DNA of 64,000 nucleotides, taken from JAAFHB01 sp963677935 (GTDB lineage Bacteria; Bacteroidota; Bacteroidia; Bacteroidales; Prolixibacteraceae). Position 1 is the stretch's first letter, and the number at the start of each line of letters is the position of its first letter. The stretch spans positions 2,480,001 through 2,544,000 of the forward strand of contig CAXXEH010000003.1 in NCBI GenBank assembly GCA_963677935.2. The letters are read 5' to 3'. Below the pieces are notes generated by a model. The model searched no databases and was not told where the DNA came from. It saw nothing but the letters and a program-made list of their open reading frames with translations. A program made the position numbers and the translations under genes. Positions 1 through 8,360 of the stretch are shown one piece after another.

Positions 1-1
1 C

Positions 2-1543
2 AATCAGCCATGCACTGAACCTGCTGTTATACAGCATGAAACTGTTCACATAGCTGAAGTAATCAGCGGACTTCAGCCTACTCTAAAGGCTGAACATAAG
101 GGTTTAATCCCTGAATTTGCCGGCAGGATTGTTTTTTTAGGTACAACAGGAAAATATTGGATACTAAAAGTACCCTACAAGGAAGGCATCACACCTAAAT
201 TAATGGACATTAAGGGGGTTTATTGGAATAAACGACAAAAAGCCTTTTTTGTCCTTCGACATGTCAATGTAAAAATAAAGGTTGAAGCCTTGTTAGGCAT
301 AGGTGAAATATTTCCACCTGAGTATTTTAATTTAGAGAAAGTTGTATCGAATCAGAATACTTTTATTGAACTTAACGATTACCCGATTGATAAAAAGTGG
401 ATGAAACTAAGTTGTCCACCAATACCCTATTTGATAGAGCAGGTAAAGCGATGGGAAGGGAGTAGGTATAGCAAAGCTGCAGGTACATACTTGCTTACTG
501 CTACACCATCGATGTTTGAGAACCTGCAAAAGCTGGCCAAAGAGTTGAATATACCAATTCACAATAAGTTACCTGAAAAATATTTAAGCAAGTACAAGGC
601 GATGAATAAAAAGACATCGCAATTACAAAATTTAAGAGAAAATTTATTGAGGCAAGTACCCGTTATTGCTCAAATATATACGTTGGCCATGCTCGATTAC
701 CTGATGGCTCAGAATTACAGTCCGAATACAATAAGGAATTACGTGAAGTCGTTTAATCAGTTTCTGTGGGTTAACCAATATCAGAATCCAGATACATTAA
801 CTGAGATGCAAATTGTAAAGCACCTTTCAGGAATGACTTTAAGAGGACTTTCGCCTTCAAGCCTTAATATGCTGGTTAATGCGCTGCTTTATTATTACCG
901 TACAGTTCTGAAACGGGATATGTTTGAAATAAAATTACCAAGGCCACGAAAGGAAAGTCATCTGCCTACAGTGCTTACGATGGAAGAATGCACCCGAATT
1001 TTCAGCAATGTGGATAATCCGAAGCACAAATTGCTGTTGTTGATTGGATATGGTGCAGGTCTGCGGCGCAGCGAAATAGTTACATTAAAATGGGAGGACA
1101 TTTTATTTGAAGAGCACAAGATTCATATAAAACAGAGCAAAGGGAAAAAGGACCGTATTGTAATGCTCCCATACTCGGTAGTCGCTTATCTTCAGGATTA
1201 TCGCAAGCTTTACCCAAGTGATGATTGGGTATTTGCCGGACAATACAAAGGGGAGGCATTAAGTGCACGCACGGTGCAGCAGGTAATGAAAAATGCTGTT
1301 ATTAGGGCGAATCTTGAAAAAAAGGCGACAGTACATACTCTCAGACATTCATTTGCAACTCATTTGCTTGAGAGTGGAACAGACATAAGGTACATTCAGC
1401 AATTATTAGGACATAGCAGCATTAAGACTACGATGATTTACACGCACATAACGCCTGTAGCCGCTAAGAAAATTGTAAGTCCGTTGGATCAAATACCCAA
1501 GGGAAATTTTGAAATAAAAAAGATTGATAAAAACAATAAATAG
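2..1543 (+). CDS. Xer-like tyrosine recombinase, N-terminus beyond window edge; candidate cassette integrase
   Basis: The reading frame is open to base 2, so the protein is at least 513 aa and the ATG at 203 is probably internal. Counting from that internal Met, the C-terminal catalytic domain shows Arg288 (GLRRSE), Lys316 (KGKKDR), His378 and Arg381 (HTLRH), His404 (LLGH) and nucleophile Tyr413 (IYTH). A SAM-like core-binding domain lies at about 150-240, preceded by a long N-terminal extension. Only about 60 residues separate KDR from HTLRH; IntI integrases carry an extra segment there, so this is not a standard IntI but resembles Bacteroidota Xer/phage-type recombinases. It lies directly upstream of the array and on the same strand as most cassettes, whereas IntI is usually divergent. 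A role in moving the cassettes is inferred from position alone; the true integrase could lie left of the window. Confidence 0.85.
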   Translation, partial: NQPCTEPAVIQHETVHIAEVISGLQPTLKAEHKGLIPEFAGRIVFLGTTGKYWILKVPYKEGITPKLMDIKGVYWNKRQKAFFVLRHVNVKIKVEALLGIGEIFPPEYFNLEKVVSNQNTFIELNDYPIDKKWMKLSCPPIPYLIEQVKRWEGSRYSKAAGTYLLTATPSMFENLQKLAKELNIPIHNKLPEKYLSKYKAMNKKTSQLQNLRENLLRQVPVIAQIYTLAMLDYLMAQNYSPNTIRNYVKSFNQFLWVNQYQNPDTLTEMQIVKHLSGMTLRGLSPSSLNMLVNALLYYYRTVLKRDMFEIKLPRPRKESHLPTVLTMEECTRIFSNVDNPKHKLLLLIGYGAGLRRSEIVTLKWEDILFEEHKIHIKQSKGKKDRIVMLPYSVVAYLQDYRKLYPSDDWVFAGQYKGEALSARTVQQVMKNAVIRANLEKKATVHTLRHSFATHLLESGTDIRYIQQLLGHSSIKTTMIYTHITPVAAKKIVSPLDQIPKGNFEIKKIDKNNK

Positions 1544-1566
1544 TTTTTATTTGAAAGAATTGCTGT

Positions 1567-1574
1567 TACCTTTG
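1567..1574 (+). promoter_or_regulatory. possible -7 box reading into the array
   Basis: TACCTTTG fits the Bacteroidota -7 consensus TAnnTTTG, lies just after the recombinase stop codon and would fire into the first cassette, like an integron Pc. A TTTG at 1550-1553 is only 13 bases upstream, against the usual 19-21, so the call is weak. Confidence 0.25.
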
Positions 1575-1599
1575 ACATAATATATAACAAAGCATTTAG

Positions 1600-1680
1600 T
1601 CTAAAATTAATAAAACCAGCAGATTGAAAACAGTCAAAGGTTCACTAAAGTACTATAAACTTTCTGCTACTTACTAGTTG
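1600..1680 (+). other. candidate attI-like insertion region
   Basis: This non-coding stretch lies between the recombinase and the first cassette. The first cassette boundary is the GTT at 1677-1679, whose word GTTGTAGCC is mirrored by GGCTACAAC at the end of the first cassette (2512-2520). Upstream are an inverted pair AGCAGA (1618-1623) / TCTGCT (1663-1668) and an AGTACT palindrome. These could be recombinase-binding elements; the assignment is by position. Confidence 0.4.
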
Positions 1681-1708
1681 TAGCCAATTTTAAGAAAAAA
1701 CTCCGCTA

Positions 1709-2476
1709 ATGAGACATATATTTACAATACTGATTTTTTCAATTTCTTTTTTATCATTCGGACAGAATAAAAATGATATTAATGTTCGAATAAATAACGA
1801 GCCTCTTGATTCGTTACCCAAGTTTGTGATTAAAATGGACGAAACTGAATATTTTTTAGACTCAATTCCAAATTCCATAAATCCAAATTGGATAGAAAAA
1901 ATTGAAGTTTTAAAAAGTGAGGAGCAAAAATATCTTTATGGAAACGGGAATGGAGTAGTTTTAATTTATCCCCAGAAAAAATATTTCAAACAGATTAGTT
2001 CGCTGCTTGAAACTATTCCGAATAATCAAGAGCAGATTGACAAACAGACATTGGATAGTATTTATATAAAAGCCTTAAACAGCCGGATTGATTTGCAATT
2101 ATCGAGTGGATGGAAATTCATTGAGCCAAACGAACAGACTGAAAGGATTAAAAACAATTTTGACCATAATAGTGTATATAAATTTCTTTCAACAGATGAA
2201 TTATTTGATTACGCCTATAAGCACGGTAAGTCATTAAAACTATATAGAGTTACTCATAAACAGATTTCAAATGATACGATTGATATAAACTTCGGGGATT
2301 TGGCATTAAAAGTAAAAAAAGGAATTTTCTTTAAAAATGGACTTCATTTTCGAGAAGCAAATTATTCTCTTGCTTGCGGTGGAACAAATGGATATATCCC
2401 TGATTTCAGATTTGTTTACGACAAACAAACGAAGACTTGGAAAATAATTGGTGGTAGTTGTAAATCGCCAGAATGA
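1709..2476 (+). CDS. cassette 1: secreted protein of unknown function
   Basis: 255 aa with a Sec signal peptide (MRHIFTILIFSISFLSFGQ). Around residues 55-85 the segment IEKIEVLK...YLYGNGNGVVLIYP resembles the short plug-like motif of TonB-dependent receptors and carboxypeptidase-regulatory proteins. The remainder (WKFIEPNEQTERIKNNF...) is not recognised. First gene of the array, starting 32 bases after the first core site and so best placed to be expressed from any promoter in the recombinase region. Probably periplasmic or surface-exposed. Confidence 0.75.
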   Translation: MRHIFTILIFSISFLSFGQNKNDINVRINNEPLDSLPKFVIKMDETEYFLDSIPNSINPNWIEKIEVLKSEEQKYLYGNGNGVVLIYPQKKYFKQISSLLETIPNNQEQIDKQTLDSIYIKALNSRIDLQLSSGWKFIEPNEQTERIKNNFDHNSVYKFLSTDELFDYAYKHGKSLKLYRVTHKQISNDTIDINFGDLALKVKKGIFFKNGLHFREANYSLACGGTNGYIPDFRFVYDKQTKTWKIIGGSCKSPE

Positions 2477-2511
2477 ACAGAAAAATAAACGATTAAAAGA
2501 AATAAAAAACT

Positions 2512-2647
2512 GGCTACAACAGCAAAATATATGTCAATTGCCGTTTCAGTGCAGATTTGGAAGTTCAGCACCCGCAACAACAGCAGTGGGGTTCGACAGG
2601 GACGAAGCCCGCAATCGGCAACTGCATATATTTGCGAAACGTTATTG
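2512..2647 (+). repeat. attC-like site 1 (family D)
   Basis: R'' GGCTACAAC pairs with the cassette start GTTGTAGCC at 1677. Inner arms AAATATATG.CAATTGCCG / CGGCAACTGCATATATTT. Core GTT at 2641. Confidence 0.85.
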
Positions 2648-2653
2648 CCAACC

Positions 2654-3619
2654 TTAAAAGACCTCGCAACTTTCGACGCATCCGTTGCTGAGATCGAGTT
2701 CGTAGAGATCGTATAATGAAAGTTGTTTGTATTCTGGTTTGTATTTGCTTTCATCAACGGCAGGATCAAACGGCAATTTTGCCATTTCAATAATTTCGTA
2801 AATTGATTTGTTCTGCCTAAAGCAATTTATAGGCGGTTTCATCAAAGGATTGTGCTTTTTGGTGTCAGGTATAAAGTCGCTGTATTTTCGTTCCATTTCA
2901 GCCCACCAAATCACAGTTTCGGGGGTTTCGTTAACTATTGTCATTAACTTTCTAAATGATTTTTTAAAGCATAAATCACAGTTTCCTTCGTAGGTTTTCA
3001 ATTCAAGATCAAAAGGCTGTTTGCTCCAAAAATTATTAATATCATTTCTGGTCGTTTCAATATGGGAAACAAGCGGATAAATGAAGCGTTGTTTTTTGTG
3101 ATCTGGCGCAACTCTATCAATCTCATCAATCCTTATTCCAATTGCCATAAAATAATGCTTCCATCCAATTGATCTGGCATAAGCCTGTATTGTGTACTTT
3201 TTCAACTCTCTGGTACAATGTGGGCTTTTAACCGATGGCATTCCGTGTTTTGCTATCATTGCCTCAAATGGTTCACCGTTTCGGCTTGCTGTTTTATAGT
3301 CAACTATTCTGGCTCTAACTCCTTTTCTGTTTTCGGGGTTGGTAATTGCTTCAACCCAAATACAATTAAATCCAAAATATTTATCGCACTTTTCAACAAA
3401 ATCGAGCGTTTCCTCTCTCTCTTTCCCAGTGTTTGCATAAACAACCAAAAATTCATATTCGTTGCTTAAATTGTCGAGTATCCATTTAGTCATAAATGCA
3501 GACGTTCGACCTCCTGAAAATGAGATTAACAGCTTCGATTTGACAAAAGGCTGGGCAATAACTTCGGCTATCCGCAAGTCTGGCAGCGGTGCGTTATTCA
3601 AGTTCATCTTTTCGTTCAT
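2654..3619 (-). CDS. cassette 2: PP-loop / PAPS-reductase-family protein (copy 1)
   Basis: 321 aa. The PP-loop SFSGGRTSAF lies at about residues 33-42, followed by VVYANTGKEREET, as in adenine-nucleotide alpha-hydrolases of the phosphoadenosine phosphosulfate reductase family. Cys-containing motifs PHCTRELKKY and CDLCFKKSF could hold a metal or Fe-S cluster, as in phage- and DndC-type relatives. The gene is antisense to the array, and its first 22 or so codons lie inside attC-like site 2, so the coding start and the recombination hairpin share DNA. It needs its own promoter, reading out of the site. An identical protein is encoded at 17125-18090. Substrate unknown. Confidence 0.85.
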   Translation of the reverse strand: MNEKMNLNNAPLPDLRIAEVIAQPFVKSKLLISFSGGRTSAFMTKWILDNLSNEYEFLVVYANTGKEREETLDFVEKCDKYFGFNCIWVEAITNPENRKGVRARIVDYKTASRNGEPFEAMIAKHGMPSVKSPHCTRELKKYTIQAYARSIGWKHYFMAIGIRIDEIDRVAPDHKKQRFIYPLVSHIETTRNDINNFWSKQPFDLELKTYEGNCDLCFKKSFRKLMTIVNETPETVIWWAEMERKYSDFIPDTKKHNPLMKPPINCFRQNKSIYEIIEMAKLPFDPAVDESKYKPEYKQLSLYDLYELDLSNGCVESCEVF

Positions 3620-3686
3620 ACATTATTGGTTTTTGACAGTTATTTACTCGTAATCCAGCCCTGACGTATAGCCTACACCGTTATAG
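3554..3686 (+). repeat. attC-like site 2 (unusual, overlaps gene start)
   Basis: R'' GGCAATAAC pairs with GTTATTGCC at 2641; continues TTCGGCTATCCGCAAG (family A-like) and ends ..GTATAGCCTACACC-GTT at 3680. Overlaps the 5' end of the minus-strand PP-loop gene. Confidence 0.75.
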
Positions 3687-3691
3687 GGCAT

Positions 3692-3964
3692 TTAATCGAA
3701 CTCCGTAGAAGCGATTATGCAGAAATCGTCACCTACCGCCAAATCGTAAACCGATATAGTTTCGACATCTTCGGGGTCAGTTTCATCATATTCAGTATTT
3801 GAAACCATAGTTGTCATAGCCAATGCGTCTGATATTTCTTCCAGACTTTCAATTTCCTGTAATGATAAATCGAAATCGGCATCATAAGATTTTAATAAGT
3901 GTAATTGGTCTTTAGCTGTACACCAGTCAATTCTACCATCATCAAAAGTTAACTTGTAAATCAT
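3692..3964 (-). CDS. cassette 3: small acidic protein of unknown function
   Basis: 90 aa from the ATG at 3964; the frame is open further upstream to 4003, but that segment would be the attC-like site. Starts MIYKLTFDDGRIDW and is strongly acidic, with many Asp/Glu (EYDETDPEDVET) and no signal peptide or membrane helix. Antisense to the array. Such acidic proteins can be antirestriction-like DNA mimics or immunity proteins, but nothing here proves that. Confidence 0.6.
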   Translation of the reverse strand: MIYKLTFDDGRIDWCTAKDQLHLLKSYDADFDLSLQEIESLEEISDALAMTTMVSNTEYDETDPEDVETISVYDLAVGDDFCIIASTEFD

Positions 3965-3981
3965 AGTATTAATAATAAACG

Positions 3982-4112
3982 CCCTATAACACAGTATAAC
4001 CAAAATTGGGGGCGTGTGCCAGTTCGGTTATTTCGCTCACTATTAAAGTTTTTAGTCGGGAGATAGGTAAGCGTTTAAAAATCCCCAACTTCGGTTATAC
4101 TCAACGTTATGC
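3982..4112 (+). repeat. attC-like site 3 (unusual)
   Basis: R'' CCCTATAAC (3982-3990) pairs with GTTATAGGG at 3680. Long arms AGTATAACC..ATTGGGG / CCCCAACTTCGGTTATACT. Core GTT at 4106. Confidence 0.8.
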
Positions 4113-4155
4113 GTCATGCTAGGGGGCGCTGCATTAATTTAATAGACAGACAAAA

Positions 4156-4596
4156 ATGAAAGTATTTTTCTCCATTTTGACACTTTTTATTTTCTTGACT
4201 GCTACAGCGGACAAGAACTGCAAAAGCTGCGACATAGAGAAAGTGAAAGTTGTTAATGAGCATTTGGACAGTTTGACCTTCCAAATTGTTAGTGACTTCT
4301 TGTGCACCTTTGACAAGTCATGCATTAATAATGCCGAATATTCAGAATGGAGTAACGAGACACTTTTCAGCGTGCTTGACAAATCACCTGGTATCTTTTT
4401 TCAAGTTGTTGTTAAAGGACAAGTTGATAACAAAATCCTTCTTTACCAAATTGAAAACCCAATAAACGACATTATTGACATTCAAATCATTTACGACAAA
4501 ATCAAAGAAACTAAAGTACAGACAGACATAAAAACAGAGTATTTAAATGCATTGCTTACAGCAGCGAATAAAGGTGGACAGTCAATCAAGAAATAA
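4156..4596 (+). CDS. cassette 4: small secreted protein, unknown function
   Basis: 146 aa with signal peptide MKVFFSILTLFIFLTATA followed by a CxxC (NCKSCDIEK). Two further Cys occur in CTFDKSC. Predicted periplasmic. No family recognised. The cassette starts with GTTATGCGT at 4106, 50 bases before the gene. Confidence 0.65.
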   Translation: MKVFFSILTLFIFLTATADKNCKSCDIEKVKVVNEHLDSLTFQIVSDFLCTFDKSCINNAEYSEWSNETLFSVLDKSPGIFFQVVVKGQVDNKILLYQIENPINDIIDIQIIYDKIKETKVQTDIKTEYLNALLTAANKGGQSIKK

Positions 4597-4603
4597 AGCA
4601 CGA

Positions 4604-4735
4604 ACGCATAACATCAGCTACCCGTCAAGTGCGGCAGTAGTGGTTTTCGGGGTGTATCTTTCCGCTCGAGCTGCTTTTCGGCTTGACAGGAAATCGCCCG
4701 CAGTCCGCCCCTGCGTGTAGCTTCCTACGTTGTAG
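4604..4735 (+). repeat. attC-like site 4 (family A)
   Basis: R'' ACGCATAAC pairs with GTTATGCGT at 4106; arms CAGCTACCCG / CGTGTAGCTT. Core GTT at 4729. Confidence 0.9.
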
Positions 4736-5112
4736 GCAACATTAATTTTGGGTTTCGGTTCTTTGAAGCGTCTGCCATTGATGGACAAGCGGAGTTCGCG
4801 AAGTTTTCTTTTTGGCTTTGCATAGCGCTGAAGAGATCGGCCATTTGGTGAAATTGGCGGTACGCGATTTTTTTTTTGTTTCTGCTCATCGCGGGAGGAC
4901 GGTTCTTCATTCGAAGGAAAATAAGTTCCGGTGAAAAAGAAATCTTGAATTGAATGTTTCGGCCACAGAAAAATGAAAATGTCGCCAACAACAGCAAAAT
5001 ACCCGCAAGCCGGGGGCGGAAACTCGTATTAAATAATATGTTATATTTGAAGTGCAGAAACTCGTTTGAGGTTCAGCGGATTAAAATCCCTGCCTGCGTG
5101 TATTTGCAAACG
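4730..5112 (+). repeat. R-cassette copy 1 (ORF-less repeated cassette)
   Basis: First of 24 near-identical cassettes of about 385 bp beginning GTTGTAGGCAACATTAATTT. This copy has a longer T run near 4864 that shifts the antisense frame, arguing that the family is non-coding. Confidence 0.9.
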
Positions 5113-5118
5113 TTGTAG
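4984..5118 (+). repeat. attC-like site 5 (family B)
   Basis: R'' GCCAACAAC, one mismatch to the complement of GTTGTAGGC. Arms GCAAAATACCCGC / GCGTGTATTTGC. Core at 5112. Confidence 0.9.
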
Positions 5119-5133
5119 GCAACATTAATTTTG
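5103..5133 (+). promoter_or_regulatory. junction promoter (TTTG-N19-TAATTTTG)
   Basis: The -33 TTTG (5103-5106) lies in the upstream attC-like site and the -7 TAATTTTG (5126-5133) in the next cassette; spacing 19. The promoter exists only because the two cassettes are joined. Confidence 0.45.
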
Positions 5134-5496
5134 GGTTTCGGTTCTTTGAAGCGTCTGCCGTTGATGGACAAGCGGAGTTCGCGAAGTTTTCTTTTTGGCT
5201 TTGCATAGCGCTGAAGAGATCTGCCATTTGGTGAAATTGGCGGTACGCGGATTTTTTCCTTGTTTCTGCTCATCGCGGGAGGACGGTTCTTCATTCGAAG
5301 GAAAATAAGTTCCGGTGAAAAAGAAATCATGAATTGAATGTTTCGGCCACAGAAAAATGAAAATGTCGCCAACAACAGCAAAATACCCGCAAGCCGGGGG
5401 CGGAAACTCGTATTAAATAATATGTTATATTTGAAGTGCAGAAACTCGTTTGAGGTTCAGCGGGTTAAAATCCCTGCCTGCGTGTATTTGCAAACG
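5113..5496 (+). repeat. R-cassette copy 2
   Basis: Tandem with copy 1. Variant bases: GCCGTTGATGG and TTTCGGCC. Precedes a secreted-protein cassette. Confidence 0.9.
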
Positions 5497-5502
5497 TTGT
5501 GC
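5368..5502 (+). repeat. attC-like site 6 (family B)
   Basis: R'' GCCAACAAC; core GTT at 5496. Confidence 0.9.
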
Positions 5503-5513
5503 ACAAGTTTAAA

Positions 5514-6017
5514 ATGAGAGCATTCATAATAACATACGTCCTGACTATATTGACACAAACAAACTGTTTATGTCAGGATAAACTTGAACAGGAGTATTAT
5601 AATATGTCTGGTGAGAGATTAGAGTTTTTTAGTGATTCAACTTTTAAACATACTTGGCATTTTGACTTGGCAAGTAGTTGGACAAATGGTAAATGGAGTA
5701 TCTCAAATGACACAATTTATCTCAATACAGTTTTTATAATGGACACACTGTCTGTTGGAGATTCAAATAATTTAATTTTTAAAGATTCTCTTGTATTGTC
5801 TGGAGATCAGCAATCAGATAGAATTGGAAACGGAGAATATATAATTTCCATATTATCTGGAGGCGGACAAAATCGGAGACAACCTCCAAATGAATTATTT
5901 TTGAAAAATGGTAAATTATATAGGATATTAGACAATGGAGAATTAGATAAAACTAAGTCTCAAGCTATTTTGACTAAGAGAAAATATAAGACATATTATA
6001 AACCAATTAAAAAATAA
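5514..6017 (+). CDS. cassette 7: secreted protein, unknown function
   Basis: 167 aa from the ATG at 5514; a GTG at 5499 lies within the core site and is less likely. Signal peptide MRAFIITYVLTILTQTNCLCQ. The body (SGERLEFFSDSTFKHTWHF...WTNGKWSISNDTIYLNT) has the look of a lipocalin/NlpE-like small beta-barrel often found in Bacteroidota, but no family is firmly recognised. Confidence 0.65.
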   Translation: MRAFIITYVLTILTQTNCLCQDKLEQEYYNMSGERLEFFSDSTFKHTWHFDLASSWTNGKWSISNDTIYLNTVFIMDTLSVGDSNNLIFKDSLVLSGDQQSDRIGNGEYIISILSGGGQNRRQPPNELFLKNGKLYRILDNGELDKTKSQAILTKRKYKTYYKPIKK

Positions 6018-6022
6018 AACCT

Positions 6023-6156
6023 GTGCACAACCAAAAATATATGTCAATTGCGGTTTCGGTGGTACGCGAGCAGCGGTTTTCCGCACAAACATTAGTGGTA
6101 CGCGGACAGGTCAACGCCCGCAAATCCGCAACTGCATATATTTCCATACGTTAACG
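6023..6156 (+). repeat. attC-like site 7 (family D)
   Basis: R'' GTGCACAAC is the exact complement of GTTGTGCAC at 5496. Core GTT at 6150. Confidence 0.9.
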
Positions 6157-6471
6157 CCAACCATAGGAGCTGCGCAAACGACAGGTTTTCTTTACTTTGA
6201 CAGTTTTGTTTTTCATTTCGGGCGGACACTTTTACGCGGAGGACTTTTCCTCGTTTGACAGTTTGGAGTTTAACGAGAGAGCAAAACACTCGGCGGAGAA
6301 TTTTTCGGTTCATGACAGTTTTGTTTTCCATTTCGGCGGAGGATTTTACAGACAGACAATTACGAGAGAATGTGCGCATTCGTCTCGACAAAATACTGAC
6401 AACAAAAATTTTAGAGAAATATTTAGACATGTAAAAATATATAAATTAGAAATTAACCAAAATAAACGACT
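6157..6471 (+). other. non-coding leader of cassette 8
   Basis: 315 bases rich in TTTGACAG and GGCGGA repeats. Nearly all of it recurs at 8046-8360, and its first part recurs at 44893-44945. A 92-codon open frame (6197-6475) has poor protein character and is not called. Confidence 0.6.
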
Positions 6472-6669
6472 ATGAACATGCTCATTTGGCTAAGCCCAAT
6501 TCTTATTATCTGGCTTATTATGCTCATTCCATTGATTGACATTCTAAGAAGCTCTTTCCCATCGACAAATGATAAATTGTTATGGATTCTTATTGTTCTA
6601 TTATTACCAGTAATAGGAGCAATTCTATATTTTGCAATAGGTCGAAAGCAGAGGATTAAAAATCAATAA
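6472..6669 (+). CDS. cassette 8: PLDc_N-like small membrane protein (copy 1)
   Basis: 65 aa with two hydrophobic helices (LIWLSPILIIWLIMLIPLI and LLWILIVLLLPVIGAILYFA) ending GRKQRIKNQ. This is the pattern of the phospholipase-D-nuclease N-terminal domain (PLDc_N), here as a stand-alone peptide. Inner-membrane location expected; function unknown. Identical copy at 8361-8558. Confidence 0.75.
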   Translation: MNMLIWLSPILIIWLIMLIPLIDILRSSFPSTNDKLLWILIVLLLPVIGAILYFAIGRKQRIKNQ

Positions 6670-6688
6670 GAACATGATAAAAATGGCA

Positions 6689-6822
6689 GGCGTTAACAAA
6701 AACTATATGTCAATTGCCGTTTCAGTGCAGATTTGGAAGTTCACAGCCCGCAACAACAGCGGTGGGGTTCGACAGGAAGGTGCCCCGCAGTCGGCAACTG
6801 CATATAGTTTCGAACGTTGTAG
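6689..6822 (+). repeat. attC-like site 8 (family D)
   Basis: R'' GGCGTTAAC pairs with GTTAACGCC at 6150. Core at 6816. Confidence 0.9.
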
Positions 6823-7200
6823 GCAACATTAATTTTGGGTTTCGGTTCTTTGATGCGTCTACCATTGATGGACAAGCGGAGTTCGCGAAGTTTTCTTTTT
6901 GGCTTTGCATGGTGCTGAAGAGATCGGCCATTTGGTGAAATTGGTGGTACGCGGATTTTTTCCTTGTTTCTGCTCATCGCGGGAGGACGGTTCTTCATTC
7001 GAAGGAAAATAAGTTCCGGTGAAAAGGAAATCTTGAATTGAATGATTCGGCCACAGAAAAATGAAAATGTCGCCAACAACAGCAAAATACCCGCAAGCCG
7101 GGGGCGGAAACTCGTATTAAATAATATGTTATATTTGAAGTGCAGAAACTCGTTTGAGGTTCAGCGGGTTAAAATCCCTGCCTGCGTGTATTTGCAAACG
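6817..7200 (+). repeat. R-cassette copy 3
   Basis: Variant GATGCGTCTACCATTG near 6850; ATTCGGCC near 7045. Upstream of the HEAT/membrane protein cassette. Confidence 0.9.
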
Positions 7201-7206
7201 TTAGTG
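7072..7206 (+). repeat. attC-like site 9 (family B)
   Basis: R'' GCCAACAAC; core GTT at 7200. Confidence 0.9.
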
Positions 7207-7214
7207 GCAACCGT

Positions 7215-7892
7215 ATGAAAAGAGCAATTAGGAACATATTACCTTATTTTTTGACTACACTTTTTGTAGTTGGACTTTGGTGGCTTCTCACTGAAACAGA
7301 CAACTATGCTTTGAATCCCAAAGGCAAAGACTTGTTAATGCTCGACATTGCTTTAAGTTCAATATTTTATTACAAGACACTTTTCTGGTTGGTGGTAGCT
7401 AACTTGACAGTTTTTTTCGTTCGACAATTTTTAAGAAAAAACTACAAAACGAGCATTATTACTGCTATTGCGACAATTATATTCTATTTCTCTGTTGGAC
7501 AAGTGGTAGATAAAAAGTGTACTTTTTTCTATTATTCAGTGTTTCATAATCAATCTGTTCCAGAAGAACTAATTGACAGACCAATTTTGGAAGCAGGTTA
7601 TCAAATCGGTCCAATAGTGACAGAAAATATTGCCGACAAAGAGATGAAATCCAGACGTTATGCAATTGGCGGACTTGAAAAAATAAAATATAAACCAGCG
7701 ATACCAACTCTAACAAAAATCCTTCTTGACAGGACAGAAATAGATGTATTTCGGGCAGACGCATTCCAAGCGTTGAGCGCGTTTGACACAGAAGAAACAA
7801 GAAAAATAATTTTAGATTTTAGAAACCAAGCAACGGACTCGCTTGACAAAAAGGTAATTGAATATGCAGACGATTGGGACAAAAATAAATAG
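7215..7892 (+). CDS. cassette 10: membrane protein with HEAT-like C-terminal repeats
   Basis: 225 aa. The N-terminal half has about three or four hydrophobic helices (ILPYFLTTLFVVGLWWLL, LFWLVVANLTVFFV, IITAIATIIFYFSVG). The C-terminal half (about 145-215) has two HEAT-like helices pairs (SRRYAIGGLEKIKYKPAIPT and FRADAFQALSAFDTEETRKI). The ATG lies 15 bases after the core site, so any 5' leader is supplied by the preceding R-cassette. Function unknown. Confidence 0.7.
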   Translation: MKRAIRNILPYFLTTLFVVGLWWLLTETDNYALNPKGKDLLMLDIALSSIFYYKTLFWLVVANLTVFFVRQFLRKNYKTSIITAIATIIFYFSVGQVVDKKCTFFYYSVFHNQSVPEELIDRPILEAGYQIGPIVTENIADKEMKSRRYAIGGLEKIKYKPAIPTLTKILLDRTEIDVFRADAFQALSAFDTEETRKIILDFRNQATDSLDKKVIEYADDWDKNK

Positions 7893-7911
7893 CGGCGAAC
7901 CAGGAACGGCA

Positions 7912-8045
7912 GCCACTAACATCAGCTACCCGTCAAATGCGGCGTCTGGTGGTTTTCGGTCGGCGGCTCTCCGCTCGATTTCCTTGTCCTGTCGGACTGG
8001 AAATCGCCCGCAATCCGCCTCTGCGTGTAGCTTCCTACGTTAACG
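7912..8045 (+). repeat. attC-like site 10 (family A)
   Basis: R'' GCCACTAAC is the complement of GTTAGTGGC at 7200. Core at 8039. Confidence 0.9.
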
Positions 8046-8360
8046 CCAACCATAGGAGCTGCGCAAACGACAGGTTTTCTTTACTTTGACAGTTTTGTTT
8101 TTCATTTCGGGCGGACACTTTTACGCGGAGGACTTTTCCTCGTTTGACAGTTTGGAGTTTAACGAGAGAGCAAAACACTCGGCGGAGAATTTTTCGGTTC
8201 ATGACAGTTTTGTTTTCCATTTCGGCGGAGGATTTTACAGACAGACAATTACGAGAGAATGTGCGCATTCGTCTCGACAAAATACTGACAACAAAAATTT
8301 TAGAGAAATATTTAGACATGTAAAAATATATAAATTAGAAATTAACCAAAATAAACGACT
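8046..8360 (+). other. non-coding leader of cassette 11
   Basis: Same sequence as 6157-6471 (offset 1889). No credible gene. Confidence 0.6.

Noticed and set aside
1572..1600. TTGACA (1572-1577) with TTTAGT 17 bases on, as a sigma-70 promoter
   Set aside because: Bacteroidota use TTTG / TAnnTTTG elements, and TTGACA is very common throughout this window, so the match has little weight.
2641..4112. Reading the palindromes as a CRISPR array
   Set aside because: The repeats are 120-135 bp, imperfect and of several families, separated by gene-sized units of varying length, with cassette-specific complementary ends. No cas genes are present.
6197..6475. 92-codon frame in the leader of the PLDc_N-like cassette (and copy at 8086-8364)
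   Set aside because: Repetitive composition, no domain, and both copies are identical duplicates, so persistence is no evidence of selection.
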